A stretch of 64,000 nt of DNA from Glaciecola sp965658765 (GCA_965658765.1 CBFHTO010000002.1:62001-126000), one strand, 5' to 3'. Positions 52,029 through 61,652 are shown, counted from the first letter of the stretch. Numbers and translations: made by a program. Notes: generated by a model from the letters alone, not told the origin.

Positions 52029-53618
52029 ATGACCAACGCCTCGGCCATTGCTAAACGGCCCAAGAAAAACATTACACCACTACTACCAAACGGTGCCAGC
52101 ATTTTATGGCATGACTATGAAACATGGGGTGTGAATCCAAAGGTTGACTTCCCCTGTCAATTTGCGGCAATTCGCACGGATCTAGACCTAAATATCATTG
52201 AAAATTCAAGTGTAGATATTGTTTGCAAGATCCCGCATGACTATTTACCACACCCAGTGGCATGTCTTGTTACAGGGATTAACCCTTTTTATGTCCGAGA
52301 GAAAGGTCTGACTGAACCGCAATTCGCAGACGAAATTTACCAGCAAATGATGCACCCAAATACATGTGTCGCTGGTTATAACAGTATGAAATTTGACGAG
52401 GAAGTGAGCCGCAACCTTTTTTATCGTAATTTTTATCCGATTTACGACAGAGAATTCAAAAATTCAAATTCTCGTTGGGATGTAATTGACCTAATCAGAG
52501 CATGTTTCGCGCTGCGACCTGAGCATATTATCTGGCCAAAGTATGACAATGGACAACCTTGTTTCAAACTTGAGGCCCTAGCCGAAGCAAACGGCATTGA
52601 ACATAGTCAAGCACACAATGCTTTAAGCGACGTACACGCCACAATTGGCATAACAAAACTGATAAAAGACCATCACCCTAAGCTGTTTGAGTATTATTTT
52701 ACACTGCGAAGCAAGCATGAAGTTGCAAAATTACTGCATCAATTTCAGGCAAATGTTTTTGTTTATGTAAGCGCCTTCATAAAGGCTGAAGATGCCTGTA
52801 CAAGCATTATTATGCCAGTGTGTGTGCATCCAGATAATCCGAATTCGGTTATTTGTATTGATTTGACGCGCGACATCTCCATATTTTTGAGTGCTAATTC
52901 ATCAACACTACAAACTAATTCCCTTTCGCCTGCTCAAAATGTTAACAGCCACGGACCAAGGGAATTATCGCATCATGATCACGTGGCATTAATCAAAGAG
53001 GCAGTTTTTACCAAACAAAGTGAACAAAACTCACCACATTTATCACCAAGAATTTTTACTATTGCCCTCAACAAATGTCCCTTTATTGCGCCAATTAAAG
53101 TCGTTAACAAAGAGGTATCAAATCGCTTGGGGATAGATCTTGATAGCTGTATTGAACGTTTTAAAATCTTAGCTTCACAAAGTGATTTGCCTGCAATTAT
53201 AGCTAGTGTGTTTCACAAAGAGCACAATGCTTCAATTTCTGACAATATCGATGAAAATATTTACGCTAGCGATTTTCCGAGTTCAGCCGATATCCAATTA
53301 ATGGAAGATTTTCGACGCTCATCACCTCAGGAGCTTGTAAACTTTGAGGGCAAGTTTCAAAGTGACTCGTTAAATGAACGCATATTTAGGTATCGCGCGC
53401 GAAACTACCCTTATCTGTTATCTGATCGAGAAGCAGTCGCATGGCAGAAACACCTTCGGCATAATTTCATGAGTGAAAACAAAACTGCATGTCTATCCTT
53501 ATCTGAGTTCTCGACAGAGATTCAGCGATTAACATTAAGTTGTCAGAATAATCCTGACAAACTTGCCCTTTTGCAACAGTTAGAGAGTTATGCCACCGAA
53601 ATCACGGGAATAAAGTAA
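52029..53618 (+). CDS. sbcB: Exodeoxyribonuclease I
   Basis: Processive 3'-5' single-strand DNA exonuclease used in mismatch repair and recombination. The 529-residue protein starts at ATG 52029 (no clear ribosome-binding site); a TTG frame extension of 19 codons is not supported. The DEDDh motifs are WHDYETWG (near residue 31), NSMKFDEEVSRNLFYRNF (Exo II) and HNALSDVHATIGITKLI (Exo III). The SH3-like and C-terminal helical domains follow, ending like the family with RYRARNYPYLL and DKLALLQQLESYATEI. It is about 50 residues longer than E. coli ExoI, mainly from a polar insertion near residues 300-345. The first fapA-like gene starts 10 bases after its stop. Confidence 0.95.
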   Translation: MTNASAIAKRPKKNITPLLPNGASILWHDYETWGVNPKVDFPCQFAAIRTDLDLNIIENSSVDIVCKIPHDYLPHPVACLVTGINPFYVREKGLTEPQFADEIYQQMMHPNTCVAGYNSMKFDEEVSRNLFYRNFYPIYDREFKNSNSRWDVIDLIRACFALRPEHIIWPKYDNGQPCFKLEALAEANGIEHSQAHNALSDVHATIGITKLIKDHHPKLFEYYFTLRSKHEVAKLLHQFQANVFVYVSAFIKAEDACTSIIMPVCVHPDNPNSVICIDLTRDISIFLSANSSTLQTNSLSPAQNVNSHGPRELSHHDHVALIKEAVFTKQSEQNSPHLSPRIFTIALNKCPFIAPIKVVNKEVSNRLGIDLDSCIERFKILASQSDLPAIIASVFHKEHNASISDNIDENIYASDFPSSADIQLMEDFRRSSPQELVNFEGKFQSDSLNERIFRYRARNYPYLLSDREAVAWQKHLRHNFMSENKTACLSLSEFSTEIQRLTLSCQNNPDKLALLQQLESYATEITGIK

Positions 53619-53628
53619 AGAGGCCAGT

Positions 53629-55269
53629 ATGAATGGTGTGAAGTTTAATTTGACTGACAGTGGTACCCAACTCATTGCGACGATTGAGCCTTTAATGGTC
53701 GAAGAAAAAATTAATGCAAAGTCATTTATGTATTTTCTATCTTCAAGTGATTACAAAAACTTTTTTGTGCTAGACGATAAAATTTTTGCGCTGTTAGACC
53801 AACTTCAAGATGCATTAGAAGAAAACAAAATGGACCCTATAATTGGTCAAGTGGCGGAAGCTCGGGATGCTGAGATGGAAGTCACCATCGATGCTGATGA
53901 GATGCAGGCAGAAATGACCATATATGCACCTTATGGGGGCAAGTTACCAAGTGAATTAGAATTAAAAAATGTGCTTCTTGCTCATGATGTCAAACGCGGT
54001 GTTGGGAAGAAACGCCTCAGGACATTGTTGAGTAACGCCACCAAAGGCAAACCAGGGCAACGTTATCACAGTGTGGTGGCAAAGGGTCTACTGCCGCGAC
54101 GGGGGAAAGATTCTTACGTTAAACCCGTTGTTCCAAATGCCATTGAAAGAATATTAGCGCCTACTGATTCAGAAGCAAATAAAATCGATATGCGCGATTT
54201 TGGAGATATCATTTGCGTGAAAGAGAACCAAATCGTCGCAAAGCGCATGCCTCCCACGATAGGACGTTCTGGCTTTACTGTGACGGGTAAAGTTATCAGT
54301 GCTGAAACTGGGGAATGGCGAAAAATAAAACTTGGCAGCAACACTTATGTACCTGAAGATCAAGAAAACACTGTATTTGCAAAAACGCTAGGCATACCGA
54401 AATTTAGTAAAGGCATCATTTCAATAGACGATGTTTACACAACTAAGGGGGTAAACGTCGCCACCGGTAATGTGAATTACGATGGAGCGGTTATTGTTAA
54501 CGGTGATGTTACTGAAAAAATGCAAATTCATGCAAAAGGTGATATTACAATTAATGGGTTTGTCGAATCTGCACACATAGAAACCACCGGTGACATAATT
54601 ATAACTCAAGGCGCAACGGGGAAATTACAAGAAGTAGATTGCCATTTAATCGCGGGCGGAAACGTCTTCGTACAACATGGGCAAGGCTTAAAAGTAAAGT
54701 CAGACAAAAACGTTAATGTCGCAAAACAACTCGCCTACTCTGAAATTGATTGTTCAGGCGATTTAGTGGTGGGAGATATAAAACAGCCCAACGGCAAGCT
54801 TTTCGCTAGTAAAATAAAATGCCGAAACAAAGTAAGGGTCGGCACGCTAGGAGCGATATCGGGTAGTCATTTGATTATCGATTATAGTGATGGCTATAAC
54901 GAGCTTTGCCGGCGCTTAGACGAACTGACAGAAATGTACAAAGATTTGTCTAGCAAAAATGCCGACCACGAAATTAAGATTGCTGCCATAAATCGCAATA
55001 AAAACAAAGCAGCGTTACAAGAAAAATTAGATGCCTTAAATGAGGAACTTGCCTTAGAAAGAGTCTTTCTTAATTGGTTACGAATATCCAATGATGATTT
55101 ACTCGAACGTAAAGAGAATTACGAGAAAAAAATACAAGTATTTGCGTATAACAAATTGTTTCCAGGGGTAAATATTATTCTTAATAAAGTAAACTGGACT
55201 GCAAAACAAGAATATACGCGGGCATGCATGCATTACGAAGATAGAGACTGGCACTTCACTTCGTTGTAA
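53629..55269 (+). CDS. FapA family (DUF342) protein, first of two tandem paralogues
   Basis: A 546-residue FapA/DUF342 protein. The middle part is a right-handed beta-helix-like domain with repeated V-x-V-x-G-D-V patterns (AVIVNGDVTEKMQIHAKGD, ITINGFVESA, DIIITQGATGK), followed by a coiled-coil tail about 420-500 (RLDELTEMYKDLSSKNADHE). Family members influence flagellar placement or cell-surface polysaccharide in some bacteria, but the function is not settled. AGAGG precedes the ATG. It directly follows sbcB and precedes a paralogue of the same length. No flagellar gene is in the window, so the usual flagellar link is absent locally. Confidence 0.9.
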   Translation: MNGVKFNLTDSGTQLIATIEPLMVEEKINAKSFMYFLSSSDYKNFFVLDDKIFALLDQLQDALEENKMDPIIGQVAEARDAEMEVTIDADEMQAEMTIYAPYGGKLPSELELKNVLLAHDVKRGVGKKRLRTLLSNATKGKPGQRYHSVVAKGLLPRRGKDSYVKPVVPNAIERILAPTDSEANKIDMRDFGDIICVKENQIVAKRMPPTIGRSGFTVTGKVISAETGEWRKIKLGSNTYVPEDQENTVFAKTLGIPKFSKGIISIDDVYTTKGVNVATGNVNYDGAVIVNGDVTEKMQIHAKGDITINGFVESAHIETTGDIIITQGATGKLQEVDCHLIAGGNVFVQHGQGLKVKSDKNVNVAKQLAYSEIDCSGDLVVGDIKQPNGKLFASKIKCRNKVRVGTLGAISGSHLIIDYSDGYNELCRRLDELTEMYKDLSSKNADHEIKIAAINRNKNKAALQEKLDALNEELALERVFLNWLRISNDDLLERKENYEKKIQVFAYNKLFPGVNIILNKVNWTAKQEYTRACMHYEDRDWHFTSL

Positions 55270-55321
55270 CATATCAAAACGAACATATTCAAATTTAGAG
55301 GATGGTTAGCAGTATCTAATT

Positions 55322-56962
55322 ATGAAAGGCGTAAATTTCAGTCTTAGCAAAGACAAAAATAACGTGTTGTGTACGATAGACCCGCTATTAATCGCGGGAA
55401 CTTTCGATATTGACGCTTTTAATGATTTTTTTTCATCTCAAAATTATCTGATGTTTTCCTTATCAGCAGATGCTGTTATCGGTTTATCTGAGAGGATTTC
55501 TGTTGCACAAGCAGACGGCCAACAACAAGTTATCACACTCCCTATCGCTTCCAAAGCTCAGGCCAACATAGATATCACTATTGCGGAAGACAAAATGTCT
55601 GCGACAATGAAAGTTAAAGGTGACACACATACTCCTCTGCCTGATATCGATGGGCTTATCAAGCTTGCAAAAGATAAAGGCATAAAGCGCGGAATAAGTA
55701 AAAAACGCTTAAGTCAGCTCATTAAGGAAATAAAAAAGACAGATTCACCGAAAGAATTCTCAATCGAATTTGCACGGGGACTTCCTCCTAAAAAGGGAAA
55801 AAACTCTCATATTAAGCCGCTTGTACCAAACGCCATTGAGCGAGTTCTGCAACCACAATCGGTAGATGGTAAAAAAGTCGACATGAGGAATTTAGGCGAC
55901 ATATTGTGTGTAGAGAGAAAGCAAGCAGTCGCTGAACATTTACCGCCTTCAGTAGGGCGTATCGGTTACAATGTTGAAAACGAAACGTTAGACGCCGAGT
56001 CAGGTGATTGGAGTAAAATCTCGCTTGGTAACAACACTGAATTTCTTGACGAACAAGAACGAGTAATTATAGCGAGTGTCGCGGGGCAGCCTAAATTTGA
56101 AGATGGGAGAATGTCGGTAGACGACACTTACTCTACGAAGGGTGTTAACGTTGGTACCGGTAATATTAATTATGAAGGCGCGGTTATCGTAAATGGAGAC
56201 GTCACAGAAAACATGCAGATCATCGCGAAAGGCGATATCACTATAAATGGATTTGTGGAATCTGCGTTAATTAGAGCCGGCGGCGATATTATTATTACAC
56301 AGGGCGCAACGGGCAAGATGAACGATGAGGATTGTCAACTATATGCAAATGGGAGCATATACCTTTCTCATGGACAAGGATTAGATGTTGTCGCAGGAAA
56401 TGACATTAACATAGTAAGGCAACTCGCCTACTCACGTATTAAGTGCAAAGGACAGCTTATTGTCGGTAATAAAGACATGCCGATGGGCAATTTATTTGCA
56501 AGTAAAATAAACGCGTTCAACATCGTGAAAGCCGGTACTGTTGGTGCAGTTTCTGGTAGCACTATAGAGATTGATTTTACAGAGGGTTACTCTATTTTAC
56601 TGCAGCGACTCGACCACTTGAACGACTTGTTTAAAACTTTGAGCTCAAATAATGCTGACCACGAAATGAAGATTGCTACACTTAATTCAAAACATATTCC
56701 AAAAAACTTACGCGATGTAATGAAATCGCTTAATAATGAAGTTGAGTCCGAACGCATTCTGCTTAGCTGGTTGAGAAATGCAAGTCAAGAGTTAGAAAAG
56801 AAACTGAAAACCTATGAATCAAATGCTCGTGTAATTGCTAATAAAGAGCTGTTTCCCGGTGTCAGCATTAAAATGAACAGTCGGGTTTGGAAAGCAAAGA
56901 AAGAATATAAACGCAGCATTATTGAATTCGAAGACAATAATTGGCAATACGAACCTTTTTAG
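55322..56962 (+). CDS. FapA family (DUF342) protein, second of two tandem paralogues
   Basis: Also 546 residues and clearly paralogous to the preceding gene along the whole length, for example TKGVNVGTGNINYEGAVIV here against TKGVNVATGNVNYDGAVIV there, and GDIIITQGATGKM against GDIIITQGATGKL. The N-terminal 100 residues diverge most, the beta-helix core least. The coiled-coil tail (RLDHLNDLFKTLSSNNADHE) is conserved in pattern. The gap to the first copy is 52 bases, with a weak ribosome-binding site, so translation may depend on the upstream gene. A hairpin follows the stop at 56961-56984. Confidence 0.9.
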   Translation: MKGVNFSLSKDKNNVLCTIDPLLIAGTFDIDAFNDFFSSQNYLMFSLSADAVIGLSERISVAQADGQQQVITLPIASKAQANIDITIAEDKMSATMKVKGDTHTPLPDIDGLIKLAKDKGIKRGISKKRLSQLIKEIKKTDSPKEFSIEFARGLPPKKGKNSHIKPLVPNAIERVLQPQSVDGKKVDMRNLGDILCVERKQAVAEHLPPSVGRIGYNVENETLDAESGDWSKISLGNNTEFLDEQERVIIASVAGQPKFEDGRMSVDDTYSTKGVNVGTGNINYEGAVIVNGDVTENMQIIAKGDITINGFVESALIRAGGDIIITQGATGKMNDEDCQLYANGSIYLSHGQGLDVVAGNDINIVRQLAYSRIKCKGQLIVGNKDMPMGNLFASKINAFNIVKAGTVGAVSGSTIEIDFTEGYSILLQRLDHLNDLFKTLSSNNADHEMKIATLNSKHIPKNLRDVMKSLNNEVESERILLSWLRNASQELEKKLKTYESNARVIANKELFPGVSIKMNSRVWKAKKEYKRSIIEFEDNNWQYEPF

Positions 56963-57060
56963 TTGCTTTATATTGAGAGCAACTTACTTTCTCTACTCCT
57001 AAAGTAAAGTTTGATAAACTCAGTCATACATTTAACTGCGTGAAGTCCCTTTACGCAGTT
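56961..57060. terminator. Terminator-like hairpins between convergent fapA-like gene and thiolase gene
   Basis: AGTTGCT (56961-56967) pairs with AGCAACT (56978-56984), followed by TTACTTTCT. A second stem is AACTGCGT.AA with TT.ACGCAGTT (57034-57060). Neither has a full T run; together they lie in the 116-nt convergent gap and probably end both transcripts. Confidence 0.45.
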
Positions 57061-57078
57061 GGTTTAATGTGGGGGAGT

Positions 57079-58251
57079 TTACATCGCCTCAAACGCAATA
57101 GCCGTTGCCTCTCCACCGCCTATACACAGTGATGCAATGCCGCGCTTCAGTTTTCTTTGTTGCATAGAGTGTAGCAACGTAACGATTATTCTAGCACCAG
57201 ATGCACCAATAGGATGTCCTAAAGCACATGCCCCACCGTTTACGTTAACCTTATTGCCATCTAGACCAAGCTTTTTAATGGCTAACATCGTTACCATCGC
57301 AAAGGCTTCATTAATTTCAAATAAATCCACCTCTTCAGTTCGCCATGACAATTTAGTCATCAAGCCTTCTATAGCGCCGACAGGCGCAACTGTAAAATAT
57401 TCTGGCTTCATAGCGTGCGTATGATGACCAATCACTTTTGCTATTGGTAATAAACCGAGTGATTTTGCTTTACTAAGCTTCATTAACGTTAAGGCAGCAG
57501 CTCCGTCTGATATCGAGCTGGAATTCGCAGCTGTAACCGTTCCGTCTTTTGTAAACGCTGGTCTAAGTGATGGAATTTTGTCTATTTTTGCAGTCAGCGG
57601 CCCTTCATCTGTATCCACTACCGTTTCAGCGGTTCTTGATTTGACAGTTATAGGGCAGATTTCATTAGCAAAATCGCCGTTGTTTATCGCGCCTTGTGCT
57701 TTTTTAAGCGACCCTATTGCAAAAGCGTCCATTTCTTCACGTGTAAAAGCCTCTGCATCTGCGGTGTCCTGAGCAAAACACCCCATGGCTTTGCCGTCAT
57801 AAGCGTTTTCTAAACCGTCCAACATCATATGATCGAGAATTTGATCATGTCCCATCTTGCGACCTTGACGCATTTTCTGTAAAAGATAAGGAGCTTTACT
57901 CATAGATTCCATACCGCCAGCAACAATACACTTAGCACTTCCTGCACTAATCAAGTCGTGTGCAAGCATGACCGCCTTCATTCCTGACCCACATACTTTG
58001 TTAATCGTTGTAGCACCAGTCGCTGTTCTCAAACCGGCTTTCAAACTTGCTTGTCTTGATGGTGCCTGACCTAAACCTGCTGGTAAAACACACCCCATAA
58101 AGACTTCATCAATTGCGGATATATCAATTCCACTTATCGCTGCTTTAATCGCTGTTGCGCCCAAATCTGTACTACTTACCTGGCTTAGAGACCCCATAAA
58201 CGCACCCATTGGCGTGCGTTTAGCTGCCACTATGACAATCGGATCATTCAT
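57079..58251 (-). CDS. Acetyl-CoA C-acetyltransferase (thiolase)
   Basis: Cleaves acetoacetyl-CoA to two acetyl-CoA (or condenses in reverse). The 390-residue protein has the thiolase catalytic residues: Cys in NKVCGSGMKAV near residue 89, His in NGGACALGHPIGASGARI near 350 and Cys in SLCIGGGEATA near 380. Size and motifs suit the degradative biosynthetic-type (AtoB/PhaA-like) enzymes. It is divergent from the liu operon across a region with two palindromic LiuR-type sites and would dispose of the acetoacetyl-CoA made from leucine. This pathway role is inferred from context. Confidence 0.9.
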   Translation of the reverse strand: MNDPIVIVAAKRTPMGAFMGSLSQVSSTDLGATAIKAAISGIDISAIDEVFMGCVLPAGLGQAPSRQASLKAGLRTATGATTINKVCGSGMKAVMLAHDLISAGSAKCIVAGGMESMSKAPYLLQKMRQGRKMGHDQILDHMMLDGLENAYDGKAMGCFAQDTADAEAFTREEMDAFAIGSLKKAQGAINNGDFANEICPITVKSRTAETVVDTDEGPLTAKIDKIPSLRPAFTKDGTVTAANSSSISDGAAALTLMKLSKAKSLGLLPIAKVIGHHTHAMKPEYFTVAPVGAIEGLMTKLSWRTEEVDLFEINEAFAMVTMLAIKKLGLDGNKVNVNGGACALGHPIGASGARIIVTLLHSMQQRKLKRGIASLCIGGGEATAIAFEAM

Positions 58252-58383
58252 TTTACTCTCCTGTTTTCTATACTACTTATGGGAAATATCCTTTATCACT
58301 ATCTTTCGATTTCCTAGACTGCTTTGTGTGCTTGTTGCTTTAAATATTCAATTACTTTTAGATGTTTTTAATATTTTTTTAAA

Positions 58384-58429
58384 CTTTACGTTTACGTTAA
58401 CTTGACTTTACGTAAACGTAAAGTACATT
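58384..58429. promoter_or_regulatory. liuR: Two palindromic LiuR-type operators in the divergent liu promoter
   Basis: Site 1: CTTTACGTTTACGTTAAC (58384-58401). Site 2: CTTTACGTAAACGTAAAG (58406-58423), a nearly perfect palindrome around ACGT-AA-ACGT. The two are 22 bp apart centre to centre, two helical turns. Site 2 lies between TTGACT (58402-58407) and TACATT (58424-58429), the position a MerR-family regulator uses to control its promoter. The next gene, liuR, is the obvious regulator. Confidence 0.75.
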
Positions 58430-58460
58430 ATTGCAACAAAGTGTTAAATAAATTGTAACT

Positions 58461-58856
58461 ATGTCAAAGTCCACTACTTACACAATCGGCGAATTATCAA
58501 AGCATTTTGATATAACGCCACGCTCTATACGGTTCTATGAAGAACAAAAGCTTTTATTGCCGGAGCGTCAAGGTCAAAGCAGAATTTACCATGCAAAAGA
58601 CCGTGTTAGATTGAAGTTAATTTTACGCGGAAAGCGTTTAGGTTTTTCTTTAGCTGAAATTAAAAACTTATTTGAGCTGTATGACAGTAATGCAAATTCT
58701 GCCGCGCAATTAGAGACTCTCTTAACATTGACGAAGACAAAACGAACAGTATTACAACAACAGTTACACGACATACAAATGCTGATGAATGAATTAGACG
58801 AGGTTGAAACTCGCTGTCAGCAAGAACTTAACGACATTAAAAGAGGCATTACATGA
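58461..58856 (+). CDS. liuR: MerR-family regulator of leucine/isovalerate degradation
   Basis: A 131-residue MerR-type transcription factor. The winged-helix DNA-binding domain covers residues about 5-75 (TYTIGELSKHFDITPRSIRF, YEEQKLLLPERQG) and a dimerisation coiled coil follows (about 80-125). No cysteine metal site of the metal-sensing MerRs is seen (a single Cys near 118), so an acyl-CoA or other organic ligand is more likely, as known for LiuR. It overlaps liuA by 4 bases (ATGA) and would regulate its own operon and the divergent thiolase through the palindromes just upstream. Confidence 0.88.
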   Translation: MSKSTTYTIGELSKHFDITPRSIRFYEEQKLLLPERQGQSRIYHAKDRVRLKLILRGKRLGFSLAEIKNLFELYDSNANSAAQLETLLTLTKTKRTVLQQQLHDIQMLMNELDEVETRCQQELNDIKRGIT

Positions 58857-60025
58857 TTACAGCTCCCTACCCTTCATTAAATTTCGGCTTGGGTGATGAT
58901 GTTGATATGCTACGTGAGCATGTATACAACTTCGCGCAAAATGAAATATTACCAATAGCAAGTGAAGCAGACGACGCAAACAGCTTCCCAAACCATTTAT
59001 GGCCAAAGTTCGGTGAAATGGGGTTGCTAGGTGTAACAGTGAGCGAAGAATTTGGCGGTTCAGATATGGGCTATCTCGCCCATACAGTAGCAATGGAAGA
59101 AATTAGTAGAGCATCAGCTGGTATAGGGCTTAGCTACGGTGCGCATTCTAACCTTTGTGTCAACCAACTGTATAAAAACGGATCACAAGCTCAAAAAGAA
59201 GCATATTTACCCAAGCTAGTAAGTGGTGAACACATTGGAGCGCTTGCAATGAGTGAGCCAAATGCAGGGTCTGACGTTGTATCAATGAAACTGCGTGCTG
59301 ATAAACGCGGTGACAAGTACGTTCTAAACGGCAATAAGATGTGGATCACAAATGGCCCCGATGCCGATGTTTTTATTGTCTATGCAAAAACTGACACAAA
59401 AGCAGGTTCAAAAGGGATTACGGCTTTTATCATTGAAAAAGGCACTCCAGGCTTCAGCCAAGCTCAAAAGTTAGACAAATTAGGTATGCGTTCTTCTAAT
59501 ACCTGTGAGCTAGTGTTTGAAGATGCCGAAGTACCTGCTGAAAATATTCTAGGGGAAGAGCATGGTGGCGTAAAAGTATTGATGAGTGGACTCGATTACG
59601 AACGTTTGGTTTTATCAGGTGGCCCCCTTGGCATAATGCAAGCCACTATGGATGCCGTCGTGCCGTATATTCATGATCGTAAGCAGTTCGGTCAATCTAT
59701 TGGAGAGTTTCAGCTTGTGCAAGGCAAAGTCGCTGATATGTATACTCAAATGAACGCAGCGCGTGCTTACGTATATGCAGTAGCTAGGTCTTGCGACCGT
59801 GGCGAAACAACTCGCAAAGATGCTGCTGGCGCTATTTTGTATTCAGCCGAACTAGCGACAAAAATGGCACTTGACGCGATACAACTTTTAGGTGGCAATG
59901 GATACATTAATGAATACCCAACTGGCCGCTTACTAAGAGATGCGAAACTATACGAAATAGGTGCGGGGACCTCGGAAATCAGAAGAATGTTGATCGGTAG
60001 AGAATTGTTCAACGAATCTAATTAG
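58853..60025 (+). CDS. liuA: Isovaleryl-CoA dehydrogenase
   Basis: FAD-dependent acyl-CoA dehydrogenase converting isovaleryl-CoA to 3-methylcrotonyl-CoA in leucine breakdown; passes electrons to ETF. The 390-residue length is typical. Marks: ALAMSEPNAGSDVVSM near residue 133 (substrate and flavin loop), MWITNGPDADVFIVYAKT and GMRSSNTCELVFEDAEVP. The DYERLVLSGGPLGIMQA segment near 248 carries the catalytic glutamate characteristic of the isovaleryl-CoA type, and QLLGGNGYINEYP, RLLRDAKLYEIGAGTSEI is at the C-terminus. Its start overlaps the liuR stop and is followed by liuB after 10 bases. Confidence 0.95.
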   Translation: MITAPYPSLNFGLGDDVDMLREHVYNFAQNEILPIASEADDANSFPNHLWPKFGEMGLLGVTVSEEFGGSDMGYLAHTVAMEEISRASAGIGLSYGAHSNLCVNQLYKNGSQAQKEAYLPKLVSGEHIGALAMSEPNAGSDVVSMKLRADKRGDKYVLNGNKMWITNGPDADVFIVYAKTDTKAGSKGITAFIIEKGTPGFSQAQKLDKLGMRSSNTCELVFEDAEVPAENILGEEHGGVKVLMSGLDYERLVLSGGPLGIMQATMDAVVPYIHDRKQFGQSIGEFQLVQGKVADMYTQMNAARAYVYAVARSCDRGETTRKDAAGAILYSAELATKMALDAIQLLGGNGYINEYPTGRLLRDAKLYEIGAGTSEIRRMLIGRELFNESN

Positions 60026-60035
60026 AGGGAATTAC

Positions 60036-61643
60036 GTGTCTATAATACAATCTAAAATTAATGTGGCGTCTGCTGAGTTTGAGCAAAATAAGCAACATAT
60101 GCTCGAGCAAGTGAACGACCTTCGCGCTATCGTACAAAATATCATGCTGGGTGGTGGGGAAAAATACAGAGCTCGCCATCAAGAGCAAGGTAAGTTATTG
60201 CCAAGGGAACGCATAGACGCGCTTTTGGACAAAAATACAGCTTTCTTAGAAATTGGGCAACTTGCTGCATATTCGGTGTACGAAGATTACGTGCCTTGCG
60301 CGGGCGTAATTGCCGGTATCGGTTCAGTCAACGGCACTCTTTGTATGATTGTAGCTAATGATGCGACGGTCAAAGGTGGTACATATTATCCATTAACGGT
60401 TAAGAAGCACCTTCGAGCCCAAACGATCGCGCAAGAAAATCATTTACCATGTATTTATTTAGTAGACAGTGGTGGTGCGAATTTGCCACGACAGGACGAA
60501 GTCTTCCCCGACAAAGAACATTTTGGACGTATTTTCTTCAACCAAGCCAACATGTCTGCAATGAATATTCCGCAAATTGCTGTGGTCATGGGTTCGTGTA
60601 CGGCAGGCGGTGCTTACGTACCGGCAATGGCCGATGAAAGCATCATCGTACGTGAACAAGGTACGATCTTTTTGGGAGGTCCTCCCTTGGTCAAAGCTGC
60701 AACGGGTGAAGTGGTGAGTGCTGAGGAATTAGGCGGTGGTGATGTTCATTGCAAAACCTCTGGTGTGGTTGACCATTTGGCTAACAATGATTTACACGCG
60801 CTCAATATTGCTCGCGACGCCGTAGCTCGGTTATCGCGAAAGCCCCCAGTTAACTTGCAGAGAGCTCAGCCATTGGCTCCAAGATATTCAAGTGACGAAA
60901 TTTACGGCATCATCCCAAAAGACAGTAAACAACCATATGACGTAAGAGAAATCATCGCTCGTATTGTGGATGATTCTGAATTTCATGAATTCAAAGCCTT
61001 ATATGGCAACACCTTGGTATGCGGATTTGCACAAATTGACGGCTATGATGTTGGCATTCTTGGCAATAATGGCATTTTGTTTAGTGAATCAGCGCAAAAA
61101 GGCGCGCACTTTATCGAGCTATGCTGCCAACGCAACAGTCCGCTTGTTTTTTTACAAAACATCACTGGTTTTATGGTTGGTAAACAATACGAATCAGGCG
61201 GGATTGCAAAACACGGGGCTAAGATGGTAACTGCTGTCGCGTGTGCAAAGGTTCCCAAATTAACCATTATTGTTGGTGGCAGTTTTGGTGCTGGAAACTA
61301 CGGAATGTGTGGCAGAGCTTACGACCCTAGGTTTCTATTTATGTGGCCTAATGCCAGAATTTCTGTCATGGGTGGCGAACAAGCAGCTGGCGTTTTAGCT
61401 CAGGTAAAACTCAGCCAAGCCGAACGTGCTGGCAAAACAATGAGCGATGAAGAACTTGCTAAAATTAAGCAACCGGTTGTTCAGACCTATGAACAACAAG
61501 GGCATCCATATTATGCCTCTGCGAGGTTATGGGACGACGGAGTAATAGATCCAGCAAAAACTCGCGAAGTATTAGCACTCTCACTCCACGCAGCATCACA
61601 TGCACCGGTGGAAGATACAAAATTCGGCATCTTTAGGATGTAA
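60036..61643 (+). CDS. liuB: Methylcrotonyl-CoA carboxylase beta subunit (carboxyltransferase)
   Basis: Transfers CO2 from biotin to 3-methylcrotonyl-CoA, forming 3-methylglutaconyl-CoA; works with the alpha subunit encoded at 62448. The 535-residue acyl-CoA carboxyltransferase has the two crotonase-like halves. Seen are LLPRERIDALLDKNTAFLEI, the N-half oxyanion region CTAGGAYVPAMADE, GTIFLGGPPLVKAATGE, and the C-half GSFGAGNYGMCGRAYDPRF with NARISVMGGEQAAGVL. In-operon position between liuA and liuC is the standard order. Gap to liuC is 9 bases. Confidence 0.95.
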   Translation: MSIIQSKINVASAEFEQNKQHMLEQVNDLRAIVQNIMLGGGEKYRARHQEQGKLLPRERIDALLDKNTAFLEIGQLAAYSVYEDYVPCAGVIAGIGSVNGTLCMIVANDATVKGGTYYPLTVKKHLRAQTIAQENHLPCIYLVDSGGANLPRQDEVFPDKEHFGRIFFNQANMSAMNIPQIAVVMGSCTAGGAYVPAMADESIIVREQGTIFLGGPPLVKAATGEVVSAEELGGGDVHCKTSGVVDHLANNDLHALNIARDAVARLSRKPPVNLQRAQPLAPRYSSDEIYGIIPKDSKQPYDVREIIARIVDDSEFHEFKALYGNTLVCGFAQIDGYDVGILGNNGILFSESAQKGAHFIELCCQRNSPLVFLQNITGFMVGKQYESGGIAKHGAKMVTAVACAKVPKLTIIVGGSFGAGNYGMCGRAYDPRFLFMWPNARISVMGGEQAAGVLAQVKLSQAERAGKTMSDEELAKIKQPVVQTYEQQGHPYYASARLWDDGVIDPAKTREVLALSLHAASHAPVEDTKFGIFRM

Positions 61644-61652
61644 AGGAGCACT

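Noticed and set aside
51851..52102. 83-residue minus-strand frame across the sbcB start
   Set aside because: It overlaps the sbcB N-terminus antisense, has no ribosome-binding site and no recognisable protein features.
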